From NCBI GenBank assembly GCA_934179675.1, contig CAKPQS010000009.1, positions 1 to 44,607 on the forward strand: 44,607 nt of DNA, in the 5' to 3' direction. The notes below the pieces were generated by a model. The model did no database searches, was not told where the DNA came from, and worked only from the letters and a program-made list of their open reading frames with translations. Origin of the DNA: an uncultured Bacilli bacterium (GTDB lineage Bacteria; Bacillota_I; Bacilli_A; RF39; UBA660). The position numbers were made by a program, and so were the translations under genes. Positions 32,542 to 41,492 of the stretch are shown piece after piece (the first letter of the stretch is position 1; each line of letters begins with the position of its first letter).

Positions 32542-34278
32542 TTATCTTATTTTAATGTGAGTCTCACGCAACTGATGTTCACTAACATCACTTGGTGCAC
32601 CCATCATTAAATCACTTCCATTAGAACTCATTGGAAAAGCAATAGTCTCTCTTATATTATTTTCATCTAACATTAACATCAACATTCTATCAATTCCAGG
32701 AGCCATTCCCGCATGTGGTGGAGCACCATATTGAAAAGCAGTATATAATCCTTTAAATCTTTCTCTTAAATCATCTTCGGAATATCCAGCAATACTAAAT
32801 GCTTTTTTCATAATTTCTATATCATGGTTTCTAACTGCACCACTAGCCATTTCAATACCATTACAAACAAAATCAAATTGATTTGCAACAATACAATCAG
32901 GATCCAAATTATTTAAAGATTCTAATCCTCCTTTAGGCATACTAAATGGATTATGAGTAAAATCATATCTTTCTTCTTCTTCATTCCATTCATACATATT
33001 AAAATCATTTATAATACAAAATTCAAATTTATTTTTATCTATTAATCCTAATCTACTTCCTAACTCTTGTCTAATTAAACCAGCTAAACGAGCAGCATCT
33101 GTACGATGGGCAATAAAAAATAAAACACTTCCCTTTTTCAAAGATGCTTTCTTGATTAAATTTTCTCTATCAAAATCAGTTAAAAATTTATCAATTGGAC
33201 CTTTAAAACTCATATCATTTTCAATTGTTATATATCCTATTCCTGGCATTCCTATACTTTTAGCATAATCAACTAATGAATTAAACCACGAATTTGATTT
33301 ATCAGCAATACCATCAACCTTTATTCCTCTTACAGTAACTCCTCTAAAAGGTTTAAATTCAGTTTCCATAAATTCTTCTGTTAAATCAATTATTTCTAAT
33401 GGATTTCTTAAATCAGGTTTATCAGTACCATATTTTAACATTGAATCCTTATATGATATTCTTTTAAAAGGATAAGGACTGACTTCTTTATCAGTAAATT
33501 TTTTAAAAGTATCATAAAATATTTCTTCACCTATTTTATATACATCTTCTTCGGTTGCAAAACTCATTTCTAAATCTAATTGATAAAATTCACCATAAAT
33601 TCGATCACTTCTAGCATCTTCATCTCTAAAACATGGTGCGATTTGAAAATATTTATCAAATCCAGCTACCATAAGTAATTGTTTAAATTGTTGTGGTGCT
33701 TGAGGTAATGCATAAAATTTACCATGATATTTTCTAGATGGAACAATAAAATCCCTTGCTCCTTCTGGTGAAGAAGCTGTCAATATAGGTGTTTGTATTT
33801 CTGTAAATTCAAGTGCATTCATTTTTTCTCTTAAATATGATATTACCTTATTTCTAAAAAGTATATTTTCTTTTACTTTAGGATTTCTTAAATCTAAATA
33901 TCTATATTTTAATCTAACATCCTCAGATACATTTTTAGATGTAATAATTTCAAAAGGTAAAACATTTAAAGATTTACTCAAAACATTAATTTTATCAGCA
34001 AGTATTTCTACTTCACCACTTAATATTTTAGGATTATAATCATCTTCTGATCTTTTTCTTACAATACCTTCAATAGAAACAACAGATTCTTTCGTAATAC
34101 CATCATATAAATGATCATCATTACTTACTGTTTGAACAACACCAAATTGATCTCTAATATCAACAAAAATTATTCCTCCATGATCTCTAATATTTTCTAC
34201 CCATCCACTAATCTTTACAATTTTATTTATATCATCATTTGTTATTTTGCCCGCATAGTGTGTTCTATATTCATTCAT
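32542..34278 (-). CDS. aspS: Aspartyl-tRNA synthetase
   Basis: The 578-residue class II synthetase has an N-terminal OB-fold anticodon domain, motif 2 (FRDEDARSDRIYGEFYQLDL), a GAD insertion and motif 3 (GIDRMLMLML). The end, FPMSSNGSDLMMGAPS, is typical of bacterial AspRS. Co-transcription with gatCAB under an Asn T-box suggests it may also charge tRNA-Asn with Asp for GatCAB, i.e. be non-discriminating; that is inference. It overlaps gatB by 8 bases. Confidence 0.96.
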   Translation of the reverse strand: MNEYRTHYAGKITNDDINKIVKISGWVENIRDHGGIIFVDIRDQFGVVQTVSNDDHLYDGITKESVVSIEGIVRKRSEDDYNPKILSGEVEILADKINVLSKSLNVLPFEIITSKNVSEDVRLKYRYLDLRNPKVKENILFRNKVISYLREKMNALEFTEIQTPILTASSPEGARDFIVPSRKYHGKFYALPQAPQQFKQLLMVAGFDKYFQIAPCFRDEDARSDRIYGEFYQLDLEMSFATEEDVYKIGEEIFYDTFKKFTDKEVSPYPFKRISYKDSMLKYGTDKPDLRNPLEIIDLTEEFMETEFKPFRGVTVRGIKVDGIADKSNSWFNSLVDYAKSIGMPGIGYITIENDMSFKGPIDKFLTDFDRENLIKKASLKKGSVLFFIAHRTDAARLAGLIRQELGSRLGLIDKNKFEFCIINDFNMYEWNEEEERYDFTHNPFSMPKGGLESLNNLDPDCIVANQFDFVCNGIEMASGAVRNHDIEIMKKAFSIAGYSEDDLRERFKGLYTAFQYGAPPHAGMAPGIDRMLMLMLDENNIRETIAFPMSSNGSDLMMGAPSDVSEHQLRETHIKIR

Positions 34279-35698
34279 TTTTCATCCTCTCCAATTCTTT
34301 TTTGATTAATGATAAAGTAATATTAGGATTAGCTTGTTTATTTGTTTTTATCATCATTTTTCCAATAAAATAATTAACTACATATTCTTTACCATCATAA
34401 TATTCTTGAACTTGTTTTTCGTTTTCACTTATTACTTCTTTAACATATTTTAATAATAAATTTTCATCAGTTATCTGTTTTAAATTCATTTCTTTAACTA
34501 TTTCAATAGGATCCTTTTTTATATCCATTGACTTATATAATATTTTTTTAGCTTGCATTTGCGATAATTCATTTTTATTAACTAAATTAATAATAGGCGC
34601 TAACATTTTAGGTTTTACAAACAAATCTTTTATATTAATTTCTAGTTTATTACAAGATCCTAATATTATAGTTATAACCCAATTCGTAACGCTTTTCTTA
34701 TCTTCTACTTCATTTAATACTTCATCATAATAATCTGACACATCTTTATCTTTAGATAATATAGTTGCGTCATAAAATGATAGACCATTTTCCATATATT
34801 TTATATGTCTTTCATACTGTAACTTTGGAATTTCTTTTTTAATTTTATTTATTTGATCATCAGTAATTTTGATAGGAGGAATATTAGGTTCAACAAAATA
34901 TTTATAATCGACGGCATCAACTTTTTCTCTCATTGAATATGTTTTGCCATCTTCACCTATTCTTCTAGTTTCCTGAATTACTTTTTTACCACTATCTAAT
35001 ATTTCTGTTTGCCTTTTTATTTCATACTCGATAGCTACTTTTACATTATTAAAAGCATTAATATTTTTCATTTCTACTTTAGTACCTAATTTATTATCAG
35101 TTTCTTTCATAAGTGAAATATTTACATCACACCTCATTTGACCTTTATCACTTCTTGCTTCACTTACTTCAGTAAATAAAAATATATTTCTTAAAGCTTC
35201 TAAAAAAGCAACCGCTTCATCCGCTGAATAAATACATGGTTCAGTTACAATTTCCATTAATGGTATTCCTGATCTATTGTAATCTATTAGAGAAAAATTT
35301 GAGCAATGTTCTAAAGATGCTGTATCTTCCTCTAAATGTAACTGATGAATATATACTATTTTTTCAGTTTCAGCAACAAAAAATTTTATATAACCATTTT
35401 TACCAAATGGTTTAGTCATTTGTGTTATTTGATATCCTTTAGGAAGATCAGGATAATAATAATTTTTTCTATCAAACATTATTTCATCTGGCACACTACA
35501 ATTTAATGCTAAAGCTGTTTTAATTGCTTTATGACATGCTTCTTTATTAACAACTGGAAGTATCCCTGGTAAACCTAAATCAACTGGTAATACATTCACA
35601 TTTGGAGTGGTTGAATAGATATTTGGCGATCCAGAAAAATTTTTTGATTTTGTTTTTAACTCGCAATGAACTTCTAATCCAATAACTACTTTATACAT
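34271..35698 (-). CDS. gatB: Asp-tRNA(Asn)/Glu-tRNA(Gln) amidotransferase subunit B
   Basis: The start is at ATG 35698 (MYKVVIGLEVHCEL), after AGGTGATAAAT. About 475 residues with the GatB kinase fold (GLEVHCELKTKSK, DRKNYYYPDLPKGYQITQ) and a YqeY-like C-terminal tail domain. It activates the misacylated tRNA with ATP so that GatA-supplied ammonia can form the amide. Overlaps of 8 bases with both gatA and aspS show tight coupling. Confidence 0.97.
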   Translation of the reverse strand: MYKVVIGLEVHCELKTKSKNFSGSPNIYSTTPNVNVLPVDLGLPGILPVVNKEACHKAIKTALALNCSVPDEIMFDRKNYYYPDLPKGYQITQMTKPFGKNGYIKFFVAETEKIVYIHQLHLEEDTASLEHCSNFSLIDYNRSGIPLMEIVTEPCIYSADEAVAFLEALRNIFLFTEVSEARSDKGQMRCDVNISLMKETDNKLGTKVEMKNINAFNNVKVAIEYEIKRQTEILDSGKKVIQETRRIGEDGKTYSMREKVDAVDYKYFVEPNIPPIKITDDQINKIKKEIPKLQYERHIKYMENGLSFYDATILSKDKDVSDYYDEVLNEVEDKKSVTNWVITIILGSCNKLEINIKDLFVKPKMLAPIINLVNKNELSQMQAKKILYKSMDIKKDPIEIVKEMNLKQITDENLLLKYVKEVISENEKQVQEYYDGKEYVVNYFIGKMMIKTNKQANPNITLSLIKKELERMKNE

Positions 35699-37154
35699 AT
35701 TTATCACCTGCTATCATTCCTTTATAAGGCATTTGTTCTTCTAATTTATGTGCAATATTTAAAACTAAACTATCATTTTCTCTTTTACAAGTTATATTTA
35801 TTCCAATAGGCATATTATCAATCAAACCATTAGGAATAGTTATACTTGGATATCCACCAAAATTTCCTATTACCAAATTATTTTCTAATATAAGATAAGA
35901 TGATGACAATTTATCACTTTTTTCATTAAATTTTGGGGCAATAGAACCACTTGCTGGTGCAATCATTCCATCATATTTTTTGAACAATTCATCAATTTTA
36001 TTAACGATCATTCTTCTTACTCTACAAGCATTTAAATATAATTTTTCTTGATTTTCTTTTTGTAATACATAACTTCCTATTACAAACCTTCTTTTTATTA
36101 ATTCAGAAAAACCATTTGTTCTCGCATTAAACATTATTTCATCAATACTATTTCCATCACCACGAACACCAAAACTTATACCAGTTAAATTAGAATTATT
36201 ACTTGTAGCTTCAGCACAAGATATTGTCATATATGAAGGATATAAAGCATTTAATAAATTTTTATCAATTGATATTTCATCTACTTCAATACCTATTTTT
36301 TTGCATATTTCTATTGTTCTATTAAATTTATCAAGTGCATTACTTAACATTTCACTAGGATTTTGATATTCATTTATATTACATATTTCTTTAATATAAA
36401 ATAATTTTTTACCTTTTATATTATTATTTATCTCATTTTCATATACTTTACTATCATTTTCAAGTGATGTCATATCATAATCATCTTTACCTTTAATAAT
36501 ATCTGTTACAATTGCAACATCTTTAACGCTTCTTGCCATTATTCCAACATGATCTAAACTAGAAGCAAAAGCAAATAAACCATATCTTGATATTCTACCA
36601 TAAGTAGGTTTAAATCCAACAATTCCACCATAAGAAGCAGGTTTTCTAACAGAATCACCGGTATCAGAGCCTATCGCAAAAGGAACTATTCCAAGTGCTA
36701 CAGAAGAACAACTACCAGCGGATGAACCACCAATCATTCTTTCTTTATCCCATGGATTTAATACTTTACCAGTATGTCCAGTGGTTCCTGTTCCACCCAT
36801 TGCAAGTTCATCTAGAACTGTTTTTCCTATCAAAATACCACCAGCTTCTTTTAATTTTTTATAAACTGTTGCATCATAAACAGGAATATAATTTTTTAAT
36901 ATATTAGAAGATGCAGTTGTAAGTATTCCAGATGTTGAAAAATTATCCTTAAGTGCATAAGGAATACCGGTTATTTTAGTATTATATTTTTTATTCATTT
37001 TATATTTATCGATTATTGTTACAAATGAATTATATTCGTCTTGATATTTATGAGCAAGAAAATTAGCTTCATTAAATAGTTCTATACTTGTTATTTTATT
37101 TGAATCTAAATCCATTCTTAATGAATCAATATCTTTTCTTTCATAATTCATCAT
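35691..37154 (-). CDS. gatA: Asp-tRNA(Asn)/Glu-tRNA(Gln) amidotransferase subunit A
   Basis: A 487-residue amidase that releases ammonia from Gln or Asn. The Ser-cis-Ser-Lys triad is visible: YALKDNFST (Lys), GGSSAGSCSSVALG (cis-Ser), and GSDTGDSVRKPAS (nucleophile Ser). GDSVR is a variant of the more common GGSIR. The GIVGFKPTYG loop is normal. There are two adjacent ATG starts; the first overlaps the gatC stop. It is the second gene of the operon. Confidence 0.97.
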   Translation of the reverse strand: MMNYERKDIDSLRMDLDSNKITSIELFNEANFLAHKYQDEYNSFVTIIDKYKMNKKYNTKITGIPYALKDNFSTSGILTTASSNILKNYIPVYDATVYKKLKEAGGILIGKTVLDELAMGGTGTTGHTGKVLNPWDKERMIGGSSAGSCSSVALGIVPFAIGSDTGDSVRKPASYGGIVGFKPTYGRISRYGLFAFASSLDHVGIMARSVKDVAIVTDIIKGKDDYDMTSLENDSKVYENEINNNIKGKKLFYIKEICNINEYQNPSEMLSNALDKFNRTIEICKKIGIEVDEISIDKNLLNALYPSYMTISCAEATSNNSNLTGISFGVRGDGNSIDEIMFNARTNGFSELIKRRFVIGSYVLQKENQEKLYLNACRVRRMIVNKIDELFKKYDGMIAPASGSIAPKFNEKSDKLSSSYLILENNLVIGNFGGYPSITIPNGLIDNMPIGINITCKRENDSLVLNIAHKLEEQMPYKGMIAGDKYV

Positions 37155-37441
37155 TCCACCACCTTTGGTACTTTTACTTGATCTCTTAATTGATGTTTAG
37201 TATTACTTAATACTTCATTTACAGTTAATGGTTCTACTTCTATATCTTCCCTTAAACTAGCTTTATTTTCTTTAAAAGGAAAAAACATTGGTTCCACATT
37301 TTCTATTCCTTCAATAGCACTTATCATTTCCATTTGTTTTAATATTATTTGAAATTCATCTAGTAATGTTTCAAGTTCTTCATCATTCATTTTAAACATT
37401 AATCTTTCAGCATATAATTCTAATTTTTCTTTTGTTATCAT
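37151..37441 (-). CDS. gatC: Asp-tRNA(Asn)/Glu-tRNA(Gln) amidotransferase subunit C
   Basis: A 96-residue linker subunit that wraps GatA and GatB together. The start EKLELYAERLMFKMNDEELE and the end VEPLTVNEVLSNTKHQLRDQ match GatC. It is the first gene after the gatCAB T-box, with a GGAGATACTAAAA ribosome site. It overlaps gatA by 4 bases. Confidence 0.95.
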   Translation of the reverse strand: MITKEKLELYAERLMFKMNDEELETLLDEFQIILKQMEMISAIEGIENVEPMFFPFKENKASLREDIEVEPLTVNEVLSNTKHQLRDQVKVPKVVE

Positions 37442-37462
37442 TTTTAGTATCTCCTTTTAAAT

Positions 37463-37640
37463 AAAAAAAGTTGCGATTTAAAGAGGCGTATATACGCGGT
37501 ACCACTCTTTTTATCACAACTGATATCTCTTATTATTAACGTTAATTACCCGTTTTTTCCTACTTGATTTCAGAAAAAATCTCTCCAGTGTTCTTTCAAA
37601 ATGCTCTAATTATTAGTTTCCACCATCCTAATTCTCTATA
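37463..37640 (-). promoter_or_regulatory. T-box riboswitch of gatCAB-aspS (Asn, possibly Glu too)
   Basis: The core AGAGTGGTACCGCG is followed by terminator arms (AGTTGTGAT with ATCGCAACT, 37513-37521 and 37469-37477) and T7. Stem I has GGATGGTGGAAAC, then GAAAGAACACTGG. The specifier is AAC (Asn, 37590-37592) followed by ACTG, matching the asnS T-box. The base before makes an overlapping GAA (Glu, 37591-37593), so GAAC could read two tRNAs. Uncharged tRNA-Asn should turn the operon on. Confidence 0.9.
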
Positions 37641-37645
37641 AATCG

Positions 37646-37674
37646 AATACATTTTTACTTTTCTGTGTCATCAA
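37646..37674 (-). promoter_or_regulatory. Candidate promoter of the gatCAB T-box
   Basis: Minus-strand TTGATG, 17-base spacer, TGTATT. Both boxes are imperfect; it lies just after the asnS stop. Confidence 0.4.
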
Positions 37675-37675
37675 A

Positions 37676-39049
37676 CTAAAATTCACAATTTCCTGGTGTT
37701 CTTGGATAAGCAATAACATCTCTTATATTGTCAACACCAGTTAAATATATTAATAATCTTTCAAATCCCATTCCAAATCCAGAATGTACACAAGTTCCAT
37801 ATTTTCTTAAATTTAAATACCATTCTAAACCTGTTTTATCCATTCCAAGTTCATCCATTCTTTGAACAAGTTTTTCATAAGACTCTTCTCTTTGGGATCC
37901 ACCCATCAATTCACCTGCGCCAGGAACTTCTAAATCAACGGCTGCTACTGTTTTACCATCATCATTTTGTTTCATATAAAATGCTTTTATATCTTTTGGC
38001 CAATTAGTTACAAATACTGGTCCGTCAAAATATTCAGTTATATATTTTTCATGTTCTTTGGCAATATCTTCACCTTGTTTTGGTTCAAATTCCCATTTAA
38101 CATCTGCTTTCTTTAAAACTTCAATTAAATCATGATGTGTAATGCGTGCAAATTTAGAATTAACTAATTTATTTAATTTTTCTAATAATCCTTTTTCAAC
38201 AAATGAATCAAAGAAATTCATTTCATCTTTACAATTGTCTAAAACATATTTAACAACATATTTTAACATTTCTTCCATTATTTCCATATCACCATCTAAA
38301 TCACAGAAAGCAATTTCTGGTTCAATCATCCAAAATTCACTAGCGTGTGTTTTAGTATTTGAATTTTCAGCTCTAAATGTTGGTCCAAATGTATAAGTTT
38401 TTTTATATGCTGTTGCAAATGTTTCTGCTTGTAATTGACCTGATACTGTTAAAGATGCCATTTTTCCAAAAAAATCTTTACTATAATCAACTTTACCATT
38501 TTGCGCTACTCTATTTAAATCAAGTGTAGTAACTTGGAACATTTCTCCAGCTCCTTCACAATCACTAGCAGTAATTAATGGTGCATTAAAATATACATAG
38601 TTTCTTTCTTGAAAATATTTATGAATAGCATAAGCAGCAACACTTCTTACTCTAAATACAGCTTGAAATAAATTAACTCTTGGTCTTAAATAAGCTTGTT
38701 CTCTTAAAAATTCACGGGTATGTCTTTTAGGTTGCATGGGATAATCTTCTGGACAATCACCTAATAATTTTATAGATTCAACTTTCATTTCAAAATCTTG
38801 TCCACTACCTTCTGATTTTACAATGATACCTTTTGCTTCTATGGCTGATCCAATATGTAATTTTGTTATTTCTTCAAAAGTGTCTAAATTATTACTATAT
38901 ACTAATTGTACATGCTTAAAATATGTTCCATCAGAAAAATCAATAAATCCAAATTCTTTTTGCTTTCTATGATTTTTAATCCAACCATTAAGTATTACTT
39001 CTTTCCCTAAATATTCTTCAATTTTTTCATATAAATCTCTAATATCCAT
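37676..39049 (-). CDS. asnS: Asparaginyl-tRNA synthetase
   Basis: The start is at ATG 39049 (MDIRDLYEKIEEYLG), after AAGGAGGAATATAAA. About 457 residues, a class II AsnRS: an N-terminal OB fold (NGWIKNHRKQKEFGFIDFSD), motif 2 (FGPTFRAENSNTKTHASEFW), and the end VDNIRDVIAYPRTPGNCEF. PRTPGNCEF is the usual AsnRS terminus. It gives direct Asn-tRNA synthesis, in parallel with the gatCAB-aspS operon next door, and is under its own Asn T-box. Confidence 0.97.
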   Translation of the reverse strand: MDIRDLYEKIEEYLGKEVILNGWIKNHRKQKEFGFIDFSDGTYFKHVQLVYSNNLDTFEEITKLHIGSAIEAKGIIVKSEGSGQDFEMKVESIKLLGDCPEDYPMQPKRHTREFLREQAYLRPRVNLFQAVFRVRSVAAYAIHKYFQERNYVYFNAPLITASDCEGAGEMFQVTTLDLNRVAQNGKVDYSKDFFGKMASLTVSGQLQAETFATAYKKTYTFGPTFRAENSNTKTHASEFWMIEPEIAFCDLDGDMEIMEEMLKYVVKYVLDNCKDEMNFFDSFVEKGLLEKLNKLVNSKFARITHHDLIEVLKKADVKWEFEPKQGEDIAKEHEKYITEYFDGPVFVTNWPKDIKAFYMKQNDDGKTVAAVDLEVPGAGELMGGSQREESYEKLVQRMDELGMDKTGLEWYLNLRKYGTCVHSGFGMGFERLLIYLTGVDNIRDVIAYPRTPGNCEF

Positions 39050-39069
39050 TTTATATTCCTCCTTCAACA

Positions 39070-39285
39070 AAAAAAGTTAATGAAATAAAGAGGTGCATTT
39101 GCACGGTACCACTCTTTTTATCATTAACTGATATCTCATTTATTATAACGGATTTACCCGCCCTTTCCTACTACCTTCAAAAAGGGGATTCAGTGTTGTT
39201 ATTCATATTTCACTTGGTACTAGTTCCCACCATTTCTAGCTCTCTTTATCCAGTAATAAATATTACTTCTCACTTCATAATCGAT
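39070..39285 (-). promoter_or_regulatory. T-box riboswitch of asnS (Asn)
   Basis: The core AGAGTGGTACCGTG is followed by terminator arms AGTTAATGA and TCATTAACT (39075-39083 and 39121-39129) and T7. Stem I carries GAATAACAACACTGAA; the specifier is AAC (Asn, 39195-39197) followed by ACTG. The preceding base gives CAAC, so no Glu codon overlaps, unlike the gatCAB T-box. Confidence 0.93.
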
Positions 39286-39291
39286 GATTTA

Positions 39292-39319
39292 ATTATATAA
39301 CATTTAAATTTTTTGTCAA
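39292..39319 (-). promoter_or_regulatory. Promoter of the asnS T-box
   Basis: Minus-strand TTGACA, 16-base spacer, TATAAT, both hexamers consensus. Confidence 0.85.
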
Positions 39320-39393
39320 TAGTATTGGTGCAAATTTTACGATTATTGTATTTAACTAGATCTTGTTTTTTATTTAAAATGCATATAATAAAT

Positions 39394-40020
39394 TTATTTA
39401 GTATTTGCAATTAACATATAAAATTCATACATTTTATTTGTATTATCATTCCAATCATTCAATTCATTTTCTAATTTATTTCTTGCATTATTATTTAAAT
39501 CTTTTTCATTATAAAGTTCATAATATAAATAATCTAATTGTTCTTTAGTACTATTTTTAATTTTGCTTTTTAAATATTCTGTTTTTTTTATTTCATTCTT
39601 TGTTTTTAATTCTAAACCATTTTTTTTACTTTCTTTTTCATAGTTAATTATAGAACAAGAAATAATTTCTTCATTATCAATAGCATCCAATTCTTCAGAA
39701 ATTAGCATTTTAGAATATCTACTAGTTTTTCCTTTACTATCTAATTTAAGTGCAAGTACTTTTTCACCACTACAAATAATAAAAGCATATTCGATTGGTT
39801 TGCATATTTTATTTAAATATATTTCTGTTTTATTTTTAATTTTATTTAAAAAATCTTGTTTAAATCTTAAATTATATTTAATGACATCATCTAAGACAAA
39901 ATCATCAACCTTAAAAAGAGGAATCTTTTTAACATGATAAATATTATCATTTAGATTCCATTCATAATGATCATAAATCATACTATCAAAATTCAAAAGA
40001 ATATCGTATATATAACTCAT
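39394..40020 (-). CDS. DUF3603 family protein
   Basis: A 208-residue cytosolic protein. The start YIYDILLNFD, then YEWNLNDNIYHVKKIPLFKV, then NKTEIY and CSGEKVLALKLDSKGKTSRYS follow the DUF3603 pattern of Bacillota. The C-terminal part is Lys/Asn-rich and helical (about 150-205). No activity is known for the family. It is monocistronic, with an AGGAGGATAA ribosome site. Confidence 0.7.
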   Translation of the reverse strand: MSYIYDILLNFDSMIYDHYEWNLNDNIYHVKKIPLFKVDDFVLDDVIKYNLRFKQDFLNKIKNKTEIYLNKICKPIEYAFIICSGEKVLALKLDSKGKTSRYSKMLISEELDAIDNEEIISCSIINYEKESKKNGLELKTKNEIKKTEYLKSKIKNSTKEQLDYLYYELYNEKDLNNNARNKLENELNDWNDNTNKMYEFYMLIANTK

Positions 40021-40101
40021 TTATCCTCCTATTTCTATATTTTAAGATTTACAGTATCTTAATTTTTATACCCCTATATCTTAATTTTATTTTAAACATT
40101 C

Positions 40102-40130
40102 TTTAAATATTTCATTTTTTATTGTATAAT
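40102..40130 (+). promoter_or_regulatory. Promoter of the 40150 gene and uvsE
   Basis: TTTAAA, 17-base spacer, TATAAT. The -10 is consensus. Confidence 0.55.
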
Positions 40131-40149
40131 TAAAATAAGGTGATAATTA

Positions 40150-40554
40150 ATGAAGAAAGTTTCGTATTTAGTGCTATTTATATTATTTTGTGTTTCATTT
40201 ATAATATTTAATTTAATATTTAGTTATACATTAGACTATATATTTTTAACGCTATTTAAAATGAGCAAATATGCAATTGTACCATTTGTTGTAAAATTAG
40301 CAAGTATGCTTATAGCAATGAATGCAAGTATTAAACTAATTTTCAAATATTTTTATATTGAAAGAACAAGTGTGAATAAAACAATAAAATTAATGAAAAT
40401 ATTTATTGTTCTATATTCATTAATTCAAGTGCTTATATATGGTATAAATGATATTTCATCACTTTATAACATGTTAATATATTTTATATTTGCATTCATA
40501 TCAATATCGTTTGTTCACGAATTTATAAAAGGTTATGCTGGTAAAATAGTATAA
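40150..40554 (+). CDS. Small membrane protein of unknown function
   Basis: A 134-residue protein with four hydrophobic segments (about 5-27, 42-62, 80-98 and 103-122) and short loops. An AAGGTGATAATTA ribosome site precedes it. I do not recognise a family. It lies 32 bases before uvsE and is probably co-transcribed. Confidence 0.7.
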   Translation: MKKVSYLVLFILFCVSFIIFNLIFSYTLDYIFLTLFKMSKYAIVPFVVKLASMLIAMNASIKLIFKYFYIERTSVNKTIKLMKIFIVLYSLIQVLIYGINDISSLYNMLIYFIFAFISISFVHEFIKGYAGKIV

Positions 40555-40586
40555 TCTTTTTTGGTTATAATAATAATGGTGAAAAA

Positions 40587-41474
40587 ATGATAAGACTAGG
40601 TTATGCATGTATATGTAATTCAATAAACGATCATTTGCACACAATTACATATACAAATTATTTAAAAGATAAAACTAAAATTTATGATATAATTAAGCAA
40701 AACTTTAATGTATTAAAAAAAATAATTACATATAATAATAAAAATAATATTCATTTTTATAGATTAAGTTCAAATTTTATTCCTTGTGCAAGTATTATAA
40801 ATTATGATTATCAAACAATATTTAAAAAAGAATTTAAAGAAATATCAAAATTAATAAATGGAAGATTTGATATGCATTTAAGCGAATATTGTATTTTAAA
40901 TAGTACGAATAAAGAAGTGGTAAAAAGAAGCATTGATGAAATAAAATATCACTACAAATTATTAAAAAATTTTAAAATTGAGCCAACTTTAGTTATTCAT
41001 ATTGGAAGTAAAAGTTTTGGTAAAGAAAATTCTATCACAAGATTTATAAATAATTTTAATAAATTACCAAATTATTTAAAAAAATCATTGATAATAGAAA
41101 ATGATGATAAAGTATTTAATGTTGAAGACACATTAAAATTATGTCAAAAAATAAATAGGCCTATGGTACTAGATGTTCATCATCATTACTGCAATAAAAG
41201 TAGTAAAGAATTATCATACTATTTAAATGATATTTTTAAAACATGGAATACTACACCCAAAATACATTTTTCTTCCCCTAAAAACAAAAAAGATTTTAGA
41301 GCTCATAATGATTATATAAATAGTGATGACTTTATAGATTTCATAAAATTAATTAATCAAGATATTGATATTATGCTAGAAACTAAAGCAAAAGATGATG
41401 CCTTATTTAGATTAGTAAGAGAATTAAAATATAAAACAAATTATATATTTATTGATGAAACAACAATAAAATAA
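40587..41474 (+). CDS. uvsE: UV damage endonuclease
   Basis: A 295-residue TIM-barrel enzyme that nicks DNA 5' of UV photoproducts. It shows the start MIRLGYACIC, FYRLSSNFIP, LVIHIGSKSFGK, LIIENDDKVF, PMVLDVHHHYCN, IHFSSPK followed by RAHNDYI, and METKAKDDALFRL-like LETKAKDDALFRLVRE. These match UvsE/UVDE, with the metal-binding His and Glu residues in place. Length is normal for bacterial UvsE (about 300). Confidence 0.9.
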   Translation: MIRLGYACICNSINDHLHTITYTNYLKDKTKIYDIIKQNFNVLKKIITYNNKNNIHFYRLSSNFIPCASIINYDYQTIFKKEFKEISKLINGRFDMHLSEYCILNSTNKEVVKRSIDEIKYHYKLLKNFKIEPTLVIHIGSKSFGKENSITRFINNFNKLPNYLKKSLIIENDDKVFNVEDTLKLCQKINRPMVLDVHHHYCNKSSKELSYYLNDIFKTWNTTPKIHFSSPKNKKDFRAHNDYINSDDFIDFIKLINQDIDIMLETKAKDDALFRLVRELKYKTNYIFIDETTIK

Positions 41475-41492
41475 GATCTATAAAGATCTTAT
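41469..41492. terminator. Bidirectional hairpin between uvsE and the ABC permease
   Basis: ATAAGATCT and AGATCTTAT arms around a 4-base loop between convergent genes. T-tails are short, so termination may be partial. Confidence 0.5.

Noticed and set aside
37451..39290. The two similar T-box regions considered as a repeat or mobile element
   Set aside because: They are homologous riboswitches with separate specifiers and genes; similarity is limited to the conserved T-box parts.
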